NCBI GenBank assembly: GCA_003136575.1
Contig: PLEX01000100.1
Span: 2,001 to 66,000, forward strand
Direction: 5' to 3'
Length of the DNA stretch: 64,000 bases
DNA from: Bryobacterales bacterium
GTDB lineage: Bacteria > Acidobacteriota > Terriglobia > Bryobacterales > Bryobacteraceae
Made by a program: the position numbers and the translations under genes. Below, in pieces: positions 9,580 through 19,754 of this stretch. The first letter of the stretch is position 1. Every line of letters begins with the position of its first letter. The notes under the pieces are model-generated. The model ran no database searches. It saw nothing but the letters and a program-made list of their open reading frames with translations, and was not told the origin of the DNA.

Positions 9580-9783
9580 TTAGATCATGGGTTCATTCAC
9601 AAGCGCGCCGCGGCGCTTGGTCTGCAAGCCCGGAGAAATGTAACTACCTGGTTCGCCATCTATTACCCCAGTCCCGAGAATAGTCGCAAATTGATCGGCA
9701 CGTATTAGTGCGGGAGGATTCAAGACCGTTTCACGAATAAATGGGTCGCGCAGTCCACCGATCCGAAAGCAGCCTGCACACAC
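9580..9783 (-). CDS. Small ORF, possible RiPP precursor peptide
   Basis: MCAGCFRIGGLRDPFIRETVLNPPALIRADQFATILGTGVIDGEPGSYISPGLQTKRRGALVNEPMI; immediately upstream of and co-directional with the 171-aa gene and ligase. Start (GTG 9783) uncertain. Confidence 0.45.
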   Translation of the reverse strand: MCAGCFRIGGLRDPFIRETVLNPPALIRADQFATILGTGVIDGEPGSYISPGLQTKRRGALVNEPMI

Positions 9784-9827
9784 ACCCGCCTGCGCCTCAC
9801 TCCCGGGTGGAACGGGAATGGCATCAT

Positions 9828-11771
9828 ATGGCCATGCGCATCGGCATCGATTCCGGCGGCACGTTCACCGACTTCGCGATTCTCCGCGACGACGGCCGCC
9901 TCGAATCTTTTAAGTTGCGCTCGAACCCGGCGTCGCCCGCCGGCGTGATCCTCGAAGGTATTCGGCGGATCGACGCGGCGAAGAAAACCGAAGTCGTGCA
10001 CGGTTCCACGGTCGCCACCAACGCGCTCCTCGAGCGCAAGGGCGCCAAGACCGCCTTCGTCACCACCGCCGGTTTTGAAGACCTGATCGCGATCGGGCGG
10101 CAGAATCGGCCCGAACTTTACAACCTGACGCCCGAACCGGCAAGGCCAATTGTCCCGCGCCGCCTCTGCTTCGGCGTGGCTGAGCGGATGCTCTTCGATG
10201 GCTCGGTGGAAAAGCCACTGGGGGATGCGGAAATTGCGGCTCTGAAGAAACGCCTCGCGGCTTCGGGCGCAGAAGCGGTCGCCATCTGCCTCCTGCATTC
10301 CTGCCAAAACGACGCGCATGAGCGAATGCTTCTCGACGCGCTTCGCGATTCCGGCTACGTCTGCGCGTCCTGCGAGATTTCGCCTGAATTCCGCGAGTTT
10401 GAGCGCGCCAGCACCACCGTCATCAACGCCTACGTCGGTCCGCTGATGGACCGGTACCTGGGCGAACTGGAGCGCGGCTGCGCGCACAAGCTGTCCATCA
10501 TGCAGTCGAACGGCGGGCTTTTGACCGCTGCCGAAGCGCGGCGCCATGCGGTGCGCACCATTCTCTCCGGGCCGGCCGGCGGCGTGGCCGGCGCGGTGGA
10601 AGTGGGGCGCCTGGCTGGCTTCCGGCGCACTCTGACGTTCGATATGGGTGGCACTTCCACGGATGTCGCGCTGGCGGGGCGCAACGCGCACCTCAGTACC
10701 GAGACTCGCGTCGATGGCTTTCCCGTGCGCGTGCCGATGCTCGATATTCACACCGCGGGCGCCGGGGGCGGGTCGATCGCTTATGTGGATACCGGAGGCA
10801 GTCTGCGGGTGGGGCCTCGGAGCGCAGGCGCCTCGCCGGGGCCAGCCTGCTATGGCGTGGGAGAGCTTCCGACGGTGACGGACGCCCACGTGGTGCTGGG
10901 CCGGATCGCTCCCTATCAATTGGTGGGCGGCGAGGTGCATATCGATCCCGCCCGGTCGGAGCAGGCGCTGGAAAGGTTGGGCGAGCCGCTCGGACTGAAC
11001 CCGGTGGATGCGGCCGCCGCAGTGATCCGGATCGCAAATTCCAATATGGAACGGGCAATTCGGGCGGTATCGGTAGAACGGGGCGAAGATCCGCGCGATT
11101 ACCCGCTGGTCGCCTTCGGCGGTTGCGGCGGGTTGCACGCTTGCGAAATGGCGGAAGAACTCGGGATCGGGACGGTAATCGTGCCGCGCCTGGCCGGAGC
11201 GCTTTCCGCCCTGGGGATGCTGCTGGCCGACCGGAAACGCGATTACTCCGTTGGAGCGCTGGGTATCGGATTGAGCGCCTCCGCCGAGTTTGAAGCCCGC
11301 TTCCGGCGTCTGGAGAAGCTGGCCCGGCGGGACGTGCGCGGAGCTCGCCTCGAGCGATTCGCCGATATCCGCTATGCGGGCCAAAGCTATGAATTGACAG
11401 TCCCTTGGCACGCGGGAGACCCATCGGCGGCGTTCCACAAAGAACACCACCGAGTCTACGGCTATTCGGACCCGGAGCGCGCGACGCAGATAGTCACGCT
11501 GCGGGTCCAGGCCACCATCGCAACGGAGCGGCCGTCGCTGCGCGCCCGGTTTGCTCGGGCTGGTGGGGAAACGGCGAAGCGGCGGGTTTGGCGGCGTGTT
11601 TGGATGGACGGGCGCTGGCGGAAAGTGACGACTGGAGGGCGGGAAATGGTTGGCGGCGTGGCCGGACCCGGGCCGGCAGTCATTACGGACTACGGCTCGA
11701 CCGTGCTGGTGCCCCCCGGATGGAAGGCACGCCTCGATTCGGCTGGCAGCCTCATCCTCACAAATCGGTAA
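9828..11771 (+). CDS. Hydantoinase/oxoprolinase family protein (HyuA-like)
   Basis: MRIGIDSGGTFTDFAILRDDG, GSTVATNALLERKG, GPAGGVAGA, FDMGGTSTDVAL. Confidence 0.93.
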   Translation: MAMRIGIDSGGTFTDFAILRDDGRLESFKLRSNPASPAGVILEGIRRIDAAKKTEVVHGSTVATNALLERKGAKTAFVTTAGFEDLIAIGRQNRPELYNLTPEPARPIVPRRLCFGVAERMLFDGSVEKPLGDAEIAALKKRLAASGAEAVAICLLHSCQNDAHERMLLDALRDSGYVCASCEISPEFREFERASTTVINAYVGPLMDRYLGELERGCAHKLSIMQSNGGLLTAAEARRHAVRTILSGPAGGVAGAVEVGRLAGFRRTLTFDMGGTSTDVALAGRNAHLSTETRVDGFPVRVPMLDIHTAGAGGGSIAYVDTGGSLRVGPRSAGASPGPACYGVGELPTVTDAHVVLGRIAPYQLVGGEVHIDPARSEQALERLGEPLGLNPVDAAAAVIRIANSNMERAIRAVSVERGEDPRDYPLVAFGGCGGLHACEMAEELGIGTVIVPRLAGALSALGMLLADRKRDYSVGALGIGLSASAEFEARFRRLEKLARRDVRGARLERFADIRYAGQSYELTVPWHAGDPSAAFHKEHHRVYGYSDPERATQIVTLRVQATIATERPSLRARFARAGGETAKRRVWRRVWMDGRWRKVTTGGREMVGGVAGPGPAVITDYGSTVLVPPGWKARLDSAGSLILTNR

Positions 11772-12407
11772 CCCTCAAAGTCCACCCAACCTCCGTTCCC
11801 TGGCCAGAAGCGCGGGCAAGAATCTTCACCCAAGCCCCGCCTATCCGCATTTCGGACGGCAGGCCGAGCCATGCGAACGCGTCCGCGGGCTTTGTCACAC
11901 CCCGCCACATCGAGTTCAGACGGGGCGCGCGGCCGACGTTTGCTATCTTTACATGAAACAGGTCTTGGTTTTCGGCCACTAAGTCCATGTATGAATCCCG
12001 GCGGGAAGGCTTTACCGGGCCGGGAGAAGCGAATTTTCAACGCCGCTAAAAAGCGACTCGGCCAAACTATGCGTTCCCCTAAAGTTCCGAATTACGGTGC
12101 CGATCTGTTTAACACAGGTCATTTTCCGGGGTTTCCGTTCACGGACTCCCGCCGCGAAGATCCTTCAGGGGAGCCTGACCTAGCGGAACCGGATATGGCC
12201 AGTGCCTTTACGAATGGCCCACAGAGCGCGCATGGCGAACGAAAGATTGGAACAAGGAGAGCATTTCGACAAATTCTGTCGCGGAGAACGCGGCGCGAAG
12301 TTGCGGTGCCCAGGCCCTTTGGATTTCGCCGGGTGCCGGTCGCTTTTGGGGCGCGGTCGAAGCGCCGTGTGCTCCCCCGCGGCCGGGGAACTCGCGGAGG
12401 CCAGCGC

Positions 12408-13424
12408 ATGTATGTAGCCAATCCGACGGCCATCAAGGCACTGGCGGATGTTGTAGTGTCTTCGATGCAAAGGTTCCGCATTCCGCTCACTCCCGAGAAC
12501 TACAGCCTGTGGTATGAATACCACATCGGAAACAATCGGGAATTACAACGCACAATGGACGTTATTATTTCAAATTCCGCCGATTTCGACGAGACGGTAC
12601 TCCACGACCTGTACGTCACGTTTCTGTCTTCCGCCAAAGAGGCGGAAATCGTCCGCGAGACGTCGGTCAACGTGCAGGATGCGTTGCGCAATCTGATTTC
12701 CGTGGCGCTCCGCGTAGGGGTGGACGCCGACGAATTTGGTGCGGCTCTGACGGAGCTTGCGGCGATGGAGCACACGAAGAGCACAGATGGACTGCGGGAT
12801 TTGGTGGGACACCTGATCGGCGAGAGCCGGAAAATGGCGGAGAAAAGCCAGGTGGCCGGCGCCAGGATGCGTGAGTCGGCAAGCAAGATCGAGACGCTGG
12901 AGCGAAGACTGGAAAGCGCGCTGGTGGAAGCGCGGACCGACAGCCTGACCGGGCTGGCGAACCGGCGCTTTTTCGACTCCAGGCTTCGCGCTCTGGCCGG
13001 CGACGCAATGAACAGCGGGGACGAACTGTCTTTGCTGATGATCGATGTGGACCGTTTCAAGCGAGTGAACGATACGTGGGGTCACCGAGTGGGAGATGAG
13101 TTGCTCCGCCACCTTGCGTCAACGCTGCAACGGACGGTGCGGCGAGAGGATCTGGTGGCGCGCTACGGAGGTGAGGAGTTTGCGGTGATTCTGCCCCAGG
13201 CCGATGCGGCCGCGGCGATCGCAGTGGGAGAGAACATTCGCCGCGCCCTCGCCAGCGTGCCCGTTCCGCTGGACGTTACTCCCGTAATGCCTCCCGCCAC
13301 AGTCTCTATCGGCGTTTCCTGTTATCAGCCCGGCGATCCGCTTTCCGAGTGGGTCGGGAAGGCCGACGCCGCGTTGTACCGGGCAAAACAGGAAGGGCGC
13401 GACCAGGTTCGATACATCCAATAA
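12408..13424 (+). CDS. GGDEF-domain diguanylate cyclase
   Basis: TDSLTGLANRRFFDSRL...DVDRFKRVNDTWGHRVGD...RRED-LVARY-GGEEF; start chosen at MYVANPTAIKAL. Confidence 0.92.
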   Translation: MYVANPTAIKALADVVVSSMQRFRIPLTPENYSLWYEYHIGNNRELQRTMDVIISNSADFDETVLHDLYVTFLSSAKEAEIVRETSVNVQDALRNLISVALRVGVDADEFGAALTELAAMEHTKSTDGLRDLVGHLIGESRKMAEKSQVAGARMRESASKIETLERRLESALVEARTDSLTGLANRRFFDSRLRALAGDAMNSGDELSLLMIDVDRFKRVNDTWGHRVGDELLRHLASTLQRTVRREDLVARYGGEEFAVILPQADAAAAIAVGENIRRALASVPVPLDVTPVMPPATVSIGVSCYQPGDPLSEWVGKADAALYRAKQEGRDQVRYIQ

Positions 13425-13437
13425 TGGCGGAATCCAA

Positions 13438-13827
13438 ATGACAACTACAACCACGCGGCTATACTGCCTCGTAGTCGACGATTCACTGGTGGTCAGAAAA
13501 GTCGCACGACGAATTCTGAATAGCCTCAAGTTCAATGTCGACGAGGCGGAAAACGGCCAGGTGGCGCTCGACCTGTGCGGGACGTTGATGCCGGATTTGA
13601 TTCTGCTCGACTGGAATATGCCCGTCATGAGCGGCATCGAATTTGTGCGGGCCTTTCGGGAAAAGTATGGAGCGGTTTCGGCAAAGGTAATCTTCTGCAC
13701 CACCCAGGGCGACGTAGAGCATATTCGGGACGCCGCCGCGGCCGGTGCCAACGATTACATCATCAAGCCGTTCGATGCCGCGATGTTGCGCAGGAAGATC
13801 GAAGCGGTCCTTGGCATCGCTGCGTGA
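13438..13827 (+). CDS. Single-domain response regulator (CheY-like)
   Basis: LVVDDSLVVRKVARR...LILLDWNMPVMSG...ANDYIIKPFDA. Confidence 0.93.
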   Translation: MTTTTTRLYCLVVDDSLVVRKVARRILNSLKFNVDEAENGQVALDLCGTLMPDLILLDWNMPVMSGIEFVRAFREKYGAVSAKVIFCTTQGDVEHIRDAAAAGANDYIIKPFDAAMLRRKIEAVLGIAA

Positions 13828-14161
13828 GCCGTTGGCGGCGCTGGCCGTCTGAAACACCACAGACACGCAGCATTGTTACCCGCACCCGATATATCTCTGG
13901 TTTCGGCTGTGCGGGGCTGTCTCCCCGTAGCGATGCCGCCAGGACAAACTCCTCAGCCGAACAATCGTCGGCAGTCGCCGACGGTGCGTAGTCCAGCAAC
14001 TTACACAATACAGGCTAAACGTCCTACGTTGCTTAGCCGATCTGATCCATGAGGGTGCAGTTGACCGCATTGGTCGGAAGACGAGAGAGACGGAGGCCGA
14101 CTCCCGACAGTTGGGCTGCGTCTGCAAATCCACCCGCGCGGAGAGAATTGGAGCGAGGCAA

Positions 14162-14554
14162 ATGAAGCGCAGGCTCTGTCTGGTAGTCGACGACTCCCTG
14201 GTTGTCAGGAAGGTAGCGAGAAACCATCTTAAGGCACTCGGCTTCGATGTTGACGAAGCGGAAAACGGAAAGGTGGCGCTGGAGAAGTGCGCGGCGACGA
14301 TGCCGGACGTCATCCTGCTCGACTGGAATATGCCGGTCATGAACGGCGTCGAGTTTCTTCGTTCTCTCCGCAGTCAGGAGGGTGGCACGACACCCAGGGT
14401 CGTCTTCTGCACAGTGGAAGACGACGCAAAACACATTGAGGACGCGAGGGAAGCCGGGGCGAACGGTTACATCGTGAAGCCGTTCGATGCCATGGTCATC
14501 CGGGCCAAACTGGACCCGCGCGAGCAACCGGAGGCGTTTACTTCGAATAACTGA
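14162..14554 (+). CDS. Single-domain response regulator (CheY-like), paralog of preceding gene
   Basis: LVVDDSLVVRKVARN...VILLDWNMPVMNG...ANGYIVKPFDA. Confidence 0.92.
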   Translation: MKRRLCLVVDDSLVVRKVARNHLKALGFDVDEAENGKVALEKCAATMPDVILLDWNMPVMNGVEFLRSLRSQEGGTTPRVVFCTVEDDAKHIEDAREAGANGYIVKPFDAMVIRAKLDPREQPEAFTSNN

Positions 14555-15839
14555 CGCGCCATATCGATCCCGACGCATCGTCGGAAACCAGCAGCGATCC
14601 ATCCACCGCCGTGGCAACGCCGACGGGCCGGCCCCAGACGTCACCGCTCTCAGTCACAAATCCAGTGAGAAAATCCTCGTAAACGCCATTCGACTTGCCG
14701 TTCTTCAACGGCACGCGAATCACTTCATGGCCCGTGCGGACCGCGCGGTTCCAGGAGCCGTGCTCGGCGGCGAAAATGTCGCCCTTATATTCGGCGGGGA
14801 ACATCGTCCCTTCATAGAACATCAGCTGCAACGAGGCGTTGTGGGGCTGCAAGAGCACATCAGGCACAGTCACTTTGCTCTTCAGTTCGGGGTGCTTGCC
14901 GGCGTGGCGCGGATCCTGATTGCCTCCCATGTAGAACCACGGCCAACCGTAGAATCCGCCGCGCTCGACGTGCGTGATGTAGTCGGGCACCAGGTTGTCG
15001 CCCAGAGCGTCGCGCTCGTTAACCGAACACCAGAGTTCGCCAGTGGTCGGATTGACCGCGAGTCCCACCGGATTCCTGATTCCAGCCCCGTAAACGCCGA
15101 TCAACTTACCTTCCGGCGTGTATTCGAGGATATTGGCGCGGTTCTTCTCGCCGGGAGTGGTATCGGGATCGTCCACGTTTGAACCGGAACCCACGGCGAC
15201 GAACAGGCTCTTGCCGTCGGCCGAGAAGGCCAGATCGCGCGTGGAGTGGCCGCCGCTCGGAATGCCGGTGATGATTGTTTCGGGCTTGCCAGTAGCAGCA
15301 AGATCGTTGCGGTTGTACGCGAAGCGCACGACCGTGTTGACGTTCGAGACATAGAGCCACTTCGGGTCGTCTCCCGGAGGATAGAACGCCATGCCGAACA
15401 CGGCGCTCAGGCCGCTGGCAAAGATGTTTCCGCGACGCGGCTTGCCTTCGTCGCTCACGCCGCGGTACACACGCACGTTGCCGGCACCCGTTTCGGCCAC
15501 GAAAACGTCACCGTTGGGTGCTACCTTCACGGCGCGGGGGGTCGTCAGGCCGAAGACGTACAGATTGACGCTGAATCCGGGGAGAGCCTGCGGCAACACG
15601 CCGTCGGGGCGTGCGACGATGTGCGAATTATTGGACGCCGAGGGTGTCGCGTAGGGCTGCGGCAGATCGGCGGGCGTGAGTTTGCGGAAGATGCCGGGCT
15701 TTTCGGTGAGCGCGCTTGAGAACGCGGCGGCGCCGGTGAGAACTTTGGCGGGCGTGGCATCGCCCATCGCCATGTGAATGGCGCCTCCGGCCAGCGCGAG
15801 TGCGCCGACGGCTGCGATCGAAATGGAAATTCGTTTCAT
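14538..15839 (-). CDS. PQQ-dependent sugar dehydrogenase / sorbosone dehydrogenase family beta-propeller
   Basis: LPGFSVNLYVFGLTTPRAVKVAPNGDVFVAETGAGNVRVYR; GIRNPVGLAVNPTTGELWCSVNERDALGDNLVPDYIT; signal peptide. Confidence 0.87.
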   Translation of the reverse strand: MKRISISIAAVGALALAGGAIHMAMGDATPAKVLTGAAAFSSALTEKPGIFRKLTPADLPQPYATPSASNNSHIVARPDGVLPQALPGFSVNLYVFGLTTPRAVKVAPNGDVFVAETGAGNVRVYRGVSDEGKPRRGNIFASGLSAVFGMAFYPPGDDPKWLYVSNVNTVVRFAYNRNDLAATGKPETIITGIPSGGHSTRDLAFSADGKSLFVAVGSGSNVDDPDTTPGEKNRANILEYTPEGKLIGVYGAGIRNPVGLAVNPTTGELWCSVNERDALGDNLVPDYITHVERGGFYGWPWFYMGGNQDPRHAGKHPELKSKVTVPDVLLQPHNASLQLMFYEGTMFPAEYKGDIFAAEHGSWNRAVRTGHEVIRVPLKNGKSNGVYEDFLTGFVTESGDVWGRPVGVATAVDGSLLVSDDASGSIWRVSYSK

Positions 15840-15864
15840 GTGATTACTCCCCAGCTAGCTACGG

Positions 15865-18800
15865 CTAGCTACCCAGAATATCAACCATCCCGGGTCCGCA
15901 AATGCGTTCAATTTCGGTCTTGAACTCTTTGTCCGGGCGAACCTTCGTCGGCACGTCGAGGATTACCGAAAAGTCGCGGGCCGATTCTATGCGGAGACGG
16001 ACCTGCGTGTCGCCCGGTTTGCGCGTGAACAGGCTGTGTAACTCGCTTGCCCGGTCGATGCCGTTCCGACCTACAAGAACCTTGATGCTGATCAGCGAAG
16101 GGAGCGAAATGCGCGCGACATCGAGGGGAATCACTTCCTTCACCGAGACTTTGGTCGGGTTACCTTCCTCCGGCAATGCGGTCCCGCGAATGAAGACGGC
16201 CTGATCTTCCACAAGAAGCGGCGCAAGGGTCTCATACTGCGTGGTGAAAACGAGGCCTTCTATCGATCCGGCGCGGTCTTCGATGGACATCAGTGCCCAT
16301 GGCTTTCCCTCTTTATTGCGACGCCGCTGCACGCCGGTGAGTATGCCGCAGAGCGCGACGTCGTTGCCCTTTTCAAGACCATCGAGGTTAGTCGAATCGT
16401 GCGTCGCCAGTTCGGCGATCTTCTCTTCGTAGCTATCGAGCGGATGGCCTGTGACGTAAAAACCGAGCAACTCCTTTTCGCCCTGGAGTTTTTCGCGCAG
16501 GGTCCATTCTCCCGCCCTCGGCAGCGCCGGTTCCGGATGCGAATCCATCATGGCGCCGAACAGGCCGCCCTGACCGGAAGCCTTATCGCGCCACGCCCGG
16601 GTGCCCGCTTCGATCGCGCCGTCGAGCGCCAGCAGGAGCTGAGGACGCGTCCCCTTGAAATCGTCCATGGCGCCGGCTTTGATCAGACTTTCGATCACCC
16701 GGCGGTTGATCGCCCCCATGTCGGCGTGTTCGCAGAACTGATAAATCGAGGTGAAGCGGCCGACCTCATCGCGCGCGCGGATGATCGCCTCCACCGCGCC
16801 CTGGCCCACGTTTTTCACCGCTCCCAGGCCGAAGCGGACAGCGTCGCCCGCGCTGTCGCGCACGGGAGTGAACGTGTAATCGCTGGCGTTCACATCTGGC
16901 GGAAGCACGCGAATATTCATTTCGCGGCATTCGTTGATGTACTTCACGACCTTCGGGACGTTGCCGGTTTCCGACGTGAGCAGCGCGGCCATGAAGTCGA
17001 CCGGATAGTGCGCTTTCAGGTACGCGGTGACGTACGCGAGGAATGCGTACGCGGCGGAATGCGATTTGTTGAAGCCGTAGCCGGCGAACTGCTCCATGTA
17101 GTCGAAAACCTTTTCGACTTTCTTCTGGGGATGGCCGCGTTCGAGAGCGCCTTTGATGAAGGTTGCGCGCTGCTGCGCCATTTCCTCCATCTTTTTCTTG
17201 CCCATGGCGCGCCGGAGCATGTCCGCGCCGCCCAGTGAGTAACCGGCGATGCGGCTCGAAATCTGCATCACCTGCTCCTGGTAGAGGATGACACCGTAGG
17301 TCTCTTCCAGGCTTTCGCGCAGCTCGGGCAGATCGTACTGGATGGCCTTGCGGCCGTGCTTACGCTCGATGAAATCGTCGAGCATGCCGCCCTGAATCGG
17401 GCCGGGGCGATAGAGCGCGTTGAGCGCGGTGAGATCTTCGATGCGGCTCGGCTGGTAGCGGCGCAGAATGTCGCGCATGCCCGGCGATTCGAACTGGAAA
17501 ACGCCGCTTGTCAGACCTTTGCTGAAGATTTCGTACGCTTTGGCGTCGTTGATGGGCAGTTCTTCCAGCACGACCTTCACGCCGTGGCGCTTCTCGATCA
17601 TCTTCAGCGCTTCGTCGATGAGCGTGAGCGTGGTGAGGCCGAGGAAATCCATCTTGAGAAGCTGGAGCTTGTCAAGACCGTTCATGTCGTACTGGGTGAC
17701 GATTTCCTCTTTGGCCGTGCGCGAAAGCGGGACCAGAGTCTTCAGCGGCTCGGGCGAAATAACGACGCCCGCCGCATGAACCGATGAATTGCGCGCAAAG
17801 CCTTCAAGTCTCTGGGCGACGTCCAGAACTTCCTGCACCCGCGGATCTTTTCTGGCCAGTTCGCCGAAGCCGGGTTCCTGCTCGATGGCTTCTCTCAGGC
17901 CGATATTCAGAACGTTCGGCACCAGCTTGGTAATGCGGTCGACATCGGCAAAGCTCATGTCGAGCACGCGACCGACGTCTTTCAGCGCCGCGCGTGCGCC
18001 CAGCGTGTTGAACGTGATGATCTGCGCAACCTGTTCGCGGCCGTACTTTTCAGTCACGTACTGAATCACTTCGCCGCGCCGGTTCATGCAGAAATCGATA
18101 TCGATATCCGGCATGGAAATGCGCTCTGGATTCAGAAAACGCTCGAAGAGCAGGCCGTACTGGAGCGGATCGATATCGGTGATCGCCATCGCGTAGCTGA
18201 CCAGGCTACCGGCCGCCGAACCGCGGCCCGGACCCACGGGAATGCCCTTCGATTTGGCGTAGCGAATGAAATCCCAGACGATGAGGAAGTAGCCGGAGAA
18301 CTTCATCTGCTGGATCATCCCGATTTCGCGTTCCAGACGCTCCAAGTAGGCCGGAATATCGAAGCGGAGAAGACCTTCGGCGCGCATGGCTTCGAGACGC
18401 GGCCGGCGCTTATCGAAGCCTTCGCGCGCGACCTGGGCGAAATAAGAGTCCGTGGTGTGCGTCTGCGGGATGTCGAAGCGCGGAAACGGGTCTTTTACTT
18501 TTTCGAGTTTGATCTGGCAGCGCTGGGCGATTTCCCACGGGCGATTGACGGCGTCTTCGAGTTCGCCGAACTTCGCCATCATTTCTTCCCGCGATTTCAG
18601 GTAAAACTCGGGGTGGTCCCAGTGCATCCGGTTCGGGTCGGACATGGTCTTGCCCGTCTGGATGCACATCAGGATCTCGTGCGCGCGGGCGTCGTCTTTG
18701 CGCAGATAATGCGAATCGTTGGTGGCGACGAGCGGGATGCCGGTTTCGATCGAGAGGCGATTCACCTGCGGGGTGAGGCGCTTGTCCTGTTCGAGGCCGT

Positions 18801-19332
18801 GGTCCTGGATTTCGAGGAAGAAATTCTCTTTGCCGAAAAGGTCGCGATACTCGTAGGCGAGGCGGCGCGAATCGTCGTACTTGTCGTTGAGGATGGTCTC
18901 GTTGACGTCGCCGCGCAGGCAGGCGGAAAGGCAGATCAAGCCTTTCGAGTGGCGCGAGAGCAAATCTTTATCGATGCGCGGCTTGTAGTAGAAGCCTTCG
19001 AGGTACGCGGTGGAGACGAGGTTGATGAGGTTGCGGTAACCCTCCTGGTTTTCGCAGAGCAGGACGAGATGATGGTAACGATCCGTGTCCGAGCGCAGCT
19101 TCATGCCGTCGCGCGAAACGTAGACCTCGCAGCCGATCACCGGATGGACGCCGTTGGCCTTCGCCGCGTTGTAGAACTTCACGGCACCGAAGAGGTTGCC
19201 ATGGTCCGTCATCCCCACCGCGGGCATTTTCTGAGCGGAGACGACCTGCATCAGCTGATCGATTTCGCATGCGCCATCGAGGAGGGAATAGTCGGTGTGG
19301 TTGTGTAGATGAACGAACGGGGTCTCGGCCAT
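15865..19332 (-). CDS. dnaE: DNA polymerase III subunit alpha
   Basis: PHP domain MAETPFVHLHNHTDYSLLDGAC; PGRGSAAGSLVSYAM; PDIDIDFC; full-length. Start placed at ATG 19332. Confidence 0.96.
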   Translation of the reverse strand: MAETPFVHLHNHTDYSLLDGACEIDQLMQVVSAQKMPAVGMTDHGNLFGAVKFYNAAKANGVHPVIGCEVYVSRDGMKLRSDTDRYHHLVLLCENQEGYRNLINLVSTAYLEGFYYKPRIDKDLLSRHSKGLICLSACLRGDVNETILNDKYDDSRRLAYEYRDLFGKENFFLEIQDHGLEQDKRLTPQVNRLSIETGIPLVATNDSHYLRKDDARAHEILMCIQTGKTMSDPNRMHWDHPEFYLKSREEMMAKFGELEDAVNRPWEIAQRCQIKLEKVKDPFPRFDIPQTHTTDSYFAQVAREGFDKRRPRLEAMRAEGLLRFDIPAYLERLEREIGMIQQMKFSGYFLIVWDFIRYAKSKGIPVGPGRGSAAGSLVSYAMAITDIDPLQYGLLFERFLNPERISMPDIDIDFCMNRRGEVIQYVTEKYGREQVAQIITFNTLGARAALKDVGRVLDMSFADVDRITKLVPNVLNIGLREAIEQEPGFGELARKDPRVQEVLDVAQRLEGFARNSSVHAAGVVISPEPLKTLVPLSRTAKEEIVTQYDMNGLDKLQLLKMDFLGLTTLTLIDEALKMIEKRHGVKVVLEELPINDAKAYEIFSKGLTSGVFQFESPGMRDILRRYQPSRIEDLTALNALYRPGPIQGGMLDDFIERKHGRKAIQYDLPELRESLEETYGVILYQEQVMQISSRIAGYSLGGADMLRRAMGKKKMEEMAQQRATFIKGALERGHPQKKVEKVFDYMEQFAGYGFNKSHSAAYAFLAYVTAYLKAHYPVDFMAALLTSETGNVPKVVKYINECREMNIRVLPPDVNASDYTFTPVRDSAGDAVRFGLGAVKNVGQGAVEAIIRARDEVGRFTSIYQFCEHADMGAINRRVIESLIKAGAMDDFKGTRPQLLLALDGAIEAGTRAWRDKASGQGGLFGAMMDSHPEPALPRAGEWTLREKLQGEKELLGFYVTGHPLDSYEEKIAELATHDSTNLDGLEKGNDVALCGILTGVQRRRNKEGKPWALMSIEDRAGSIEGLVFTTQYETLAPLLVEDQAVFIRGTALPEEGNPTKVSVKEVIPLDVARISLPSLISIKVLVGRNGIDRASELHSLFTRKPGDTQVRLRIESARDFSVILDVPTKVRPDKEFKTEIERICGPGMVDILGS

Positions 19333-19754
19333 GGTAATCGTTAAGCGCTGACCGGGGGAGGCAATCATTATTCTACCGGGACGAATGGCTCGGAGCATGG
19401 CATGCTCGAGGCCATCGAGAGCGCGGGCGACGTGCTGGCGATCGAAGTGGCGGGATAACGGCTTTGGGGTCGAGGCGCCTCTTGTCGCCAGACGGCCTGC
19501 GTGGCGATACTTGCCGGGACTGGAGCTTTCTCCTCCGGCGGCGCGCCGGTCTGGCGGACGAACATCCTCTCGTGCCGCCGGTCCCGACGAAGGCGACCTT
19601 GCGATCACGCGTTCCGGGGCCGCGGAGGCAAGAGCCGTGGACCACGTTGAGATCGCGTACCGCTATCCGCGACCTGAAGCCATACCGTCGCGGAGTGCCC
19701 CCCTGCTTGCCATTTGTCTGTGATCGGCACCCCCCCTCTCCCTCCTACCCCTGT

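Noticed and set aside
9720-11450. 576-aa minus ORF antisense to the HyuA-like gene
   Set aside because: Shadow ORF; no motifs, sense strand is a conserved hydantoinase/oxoprolinase.
11871-12407. In-frame upstream extension of the GGDEF ORF (179 codons)
   Set aside because: Basic, low-complexity translation without homology features; MYVANPTAIKAL at 12408 is the plausible start.
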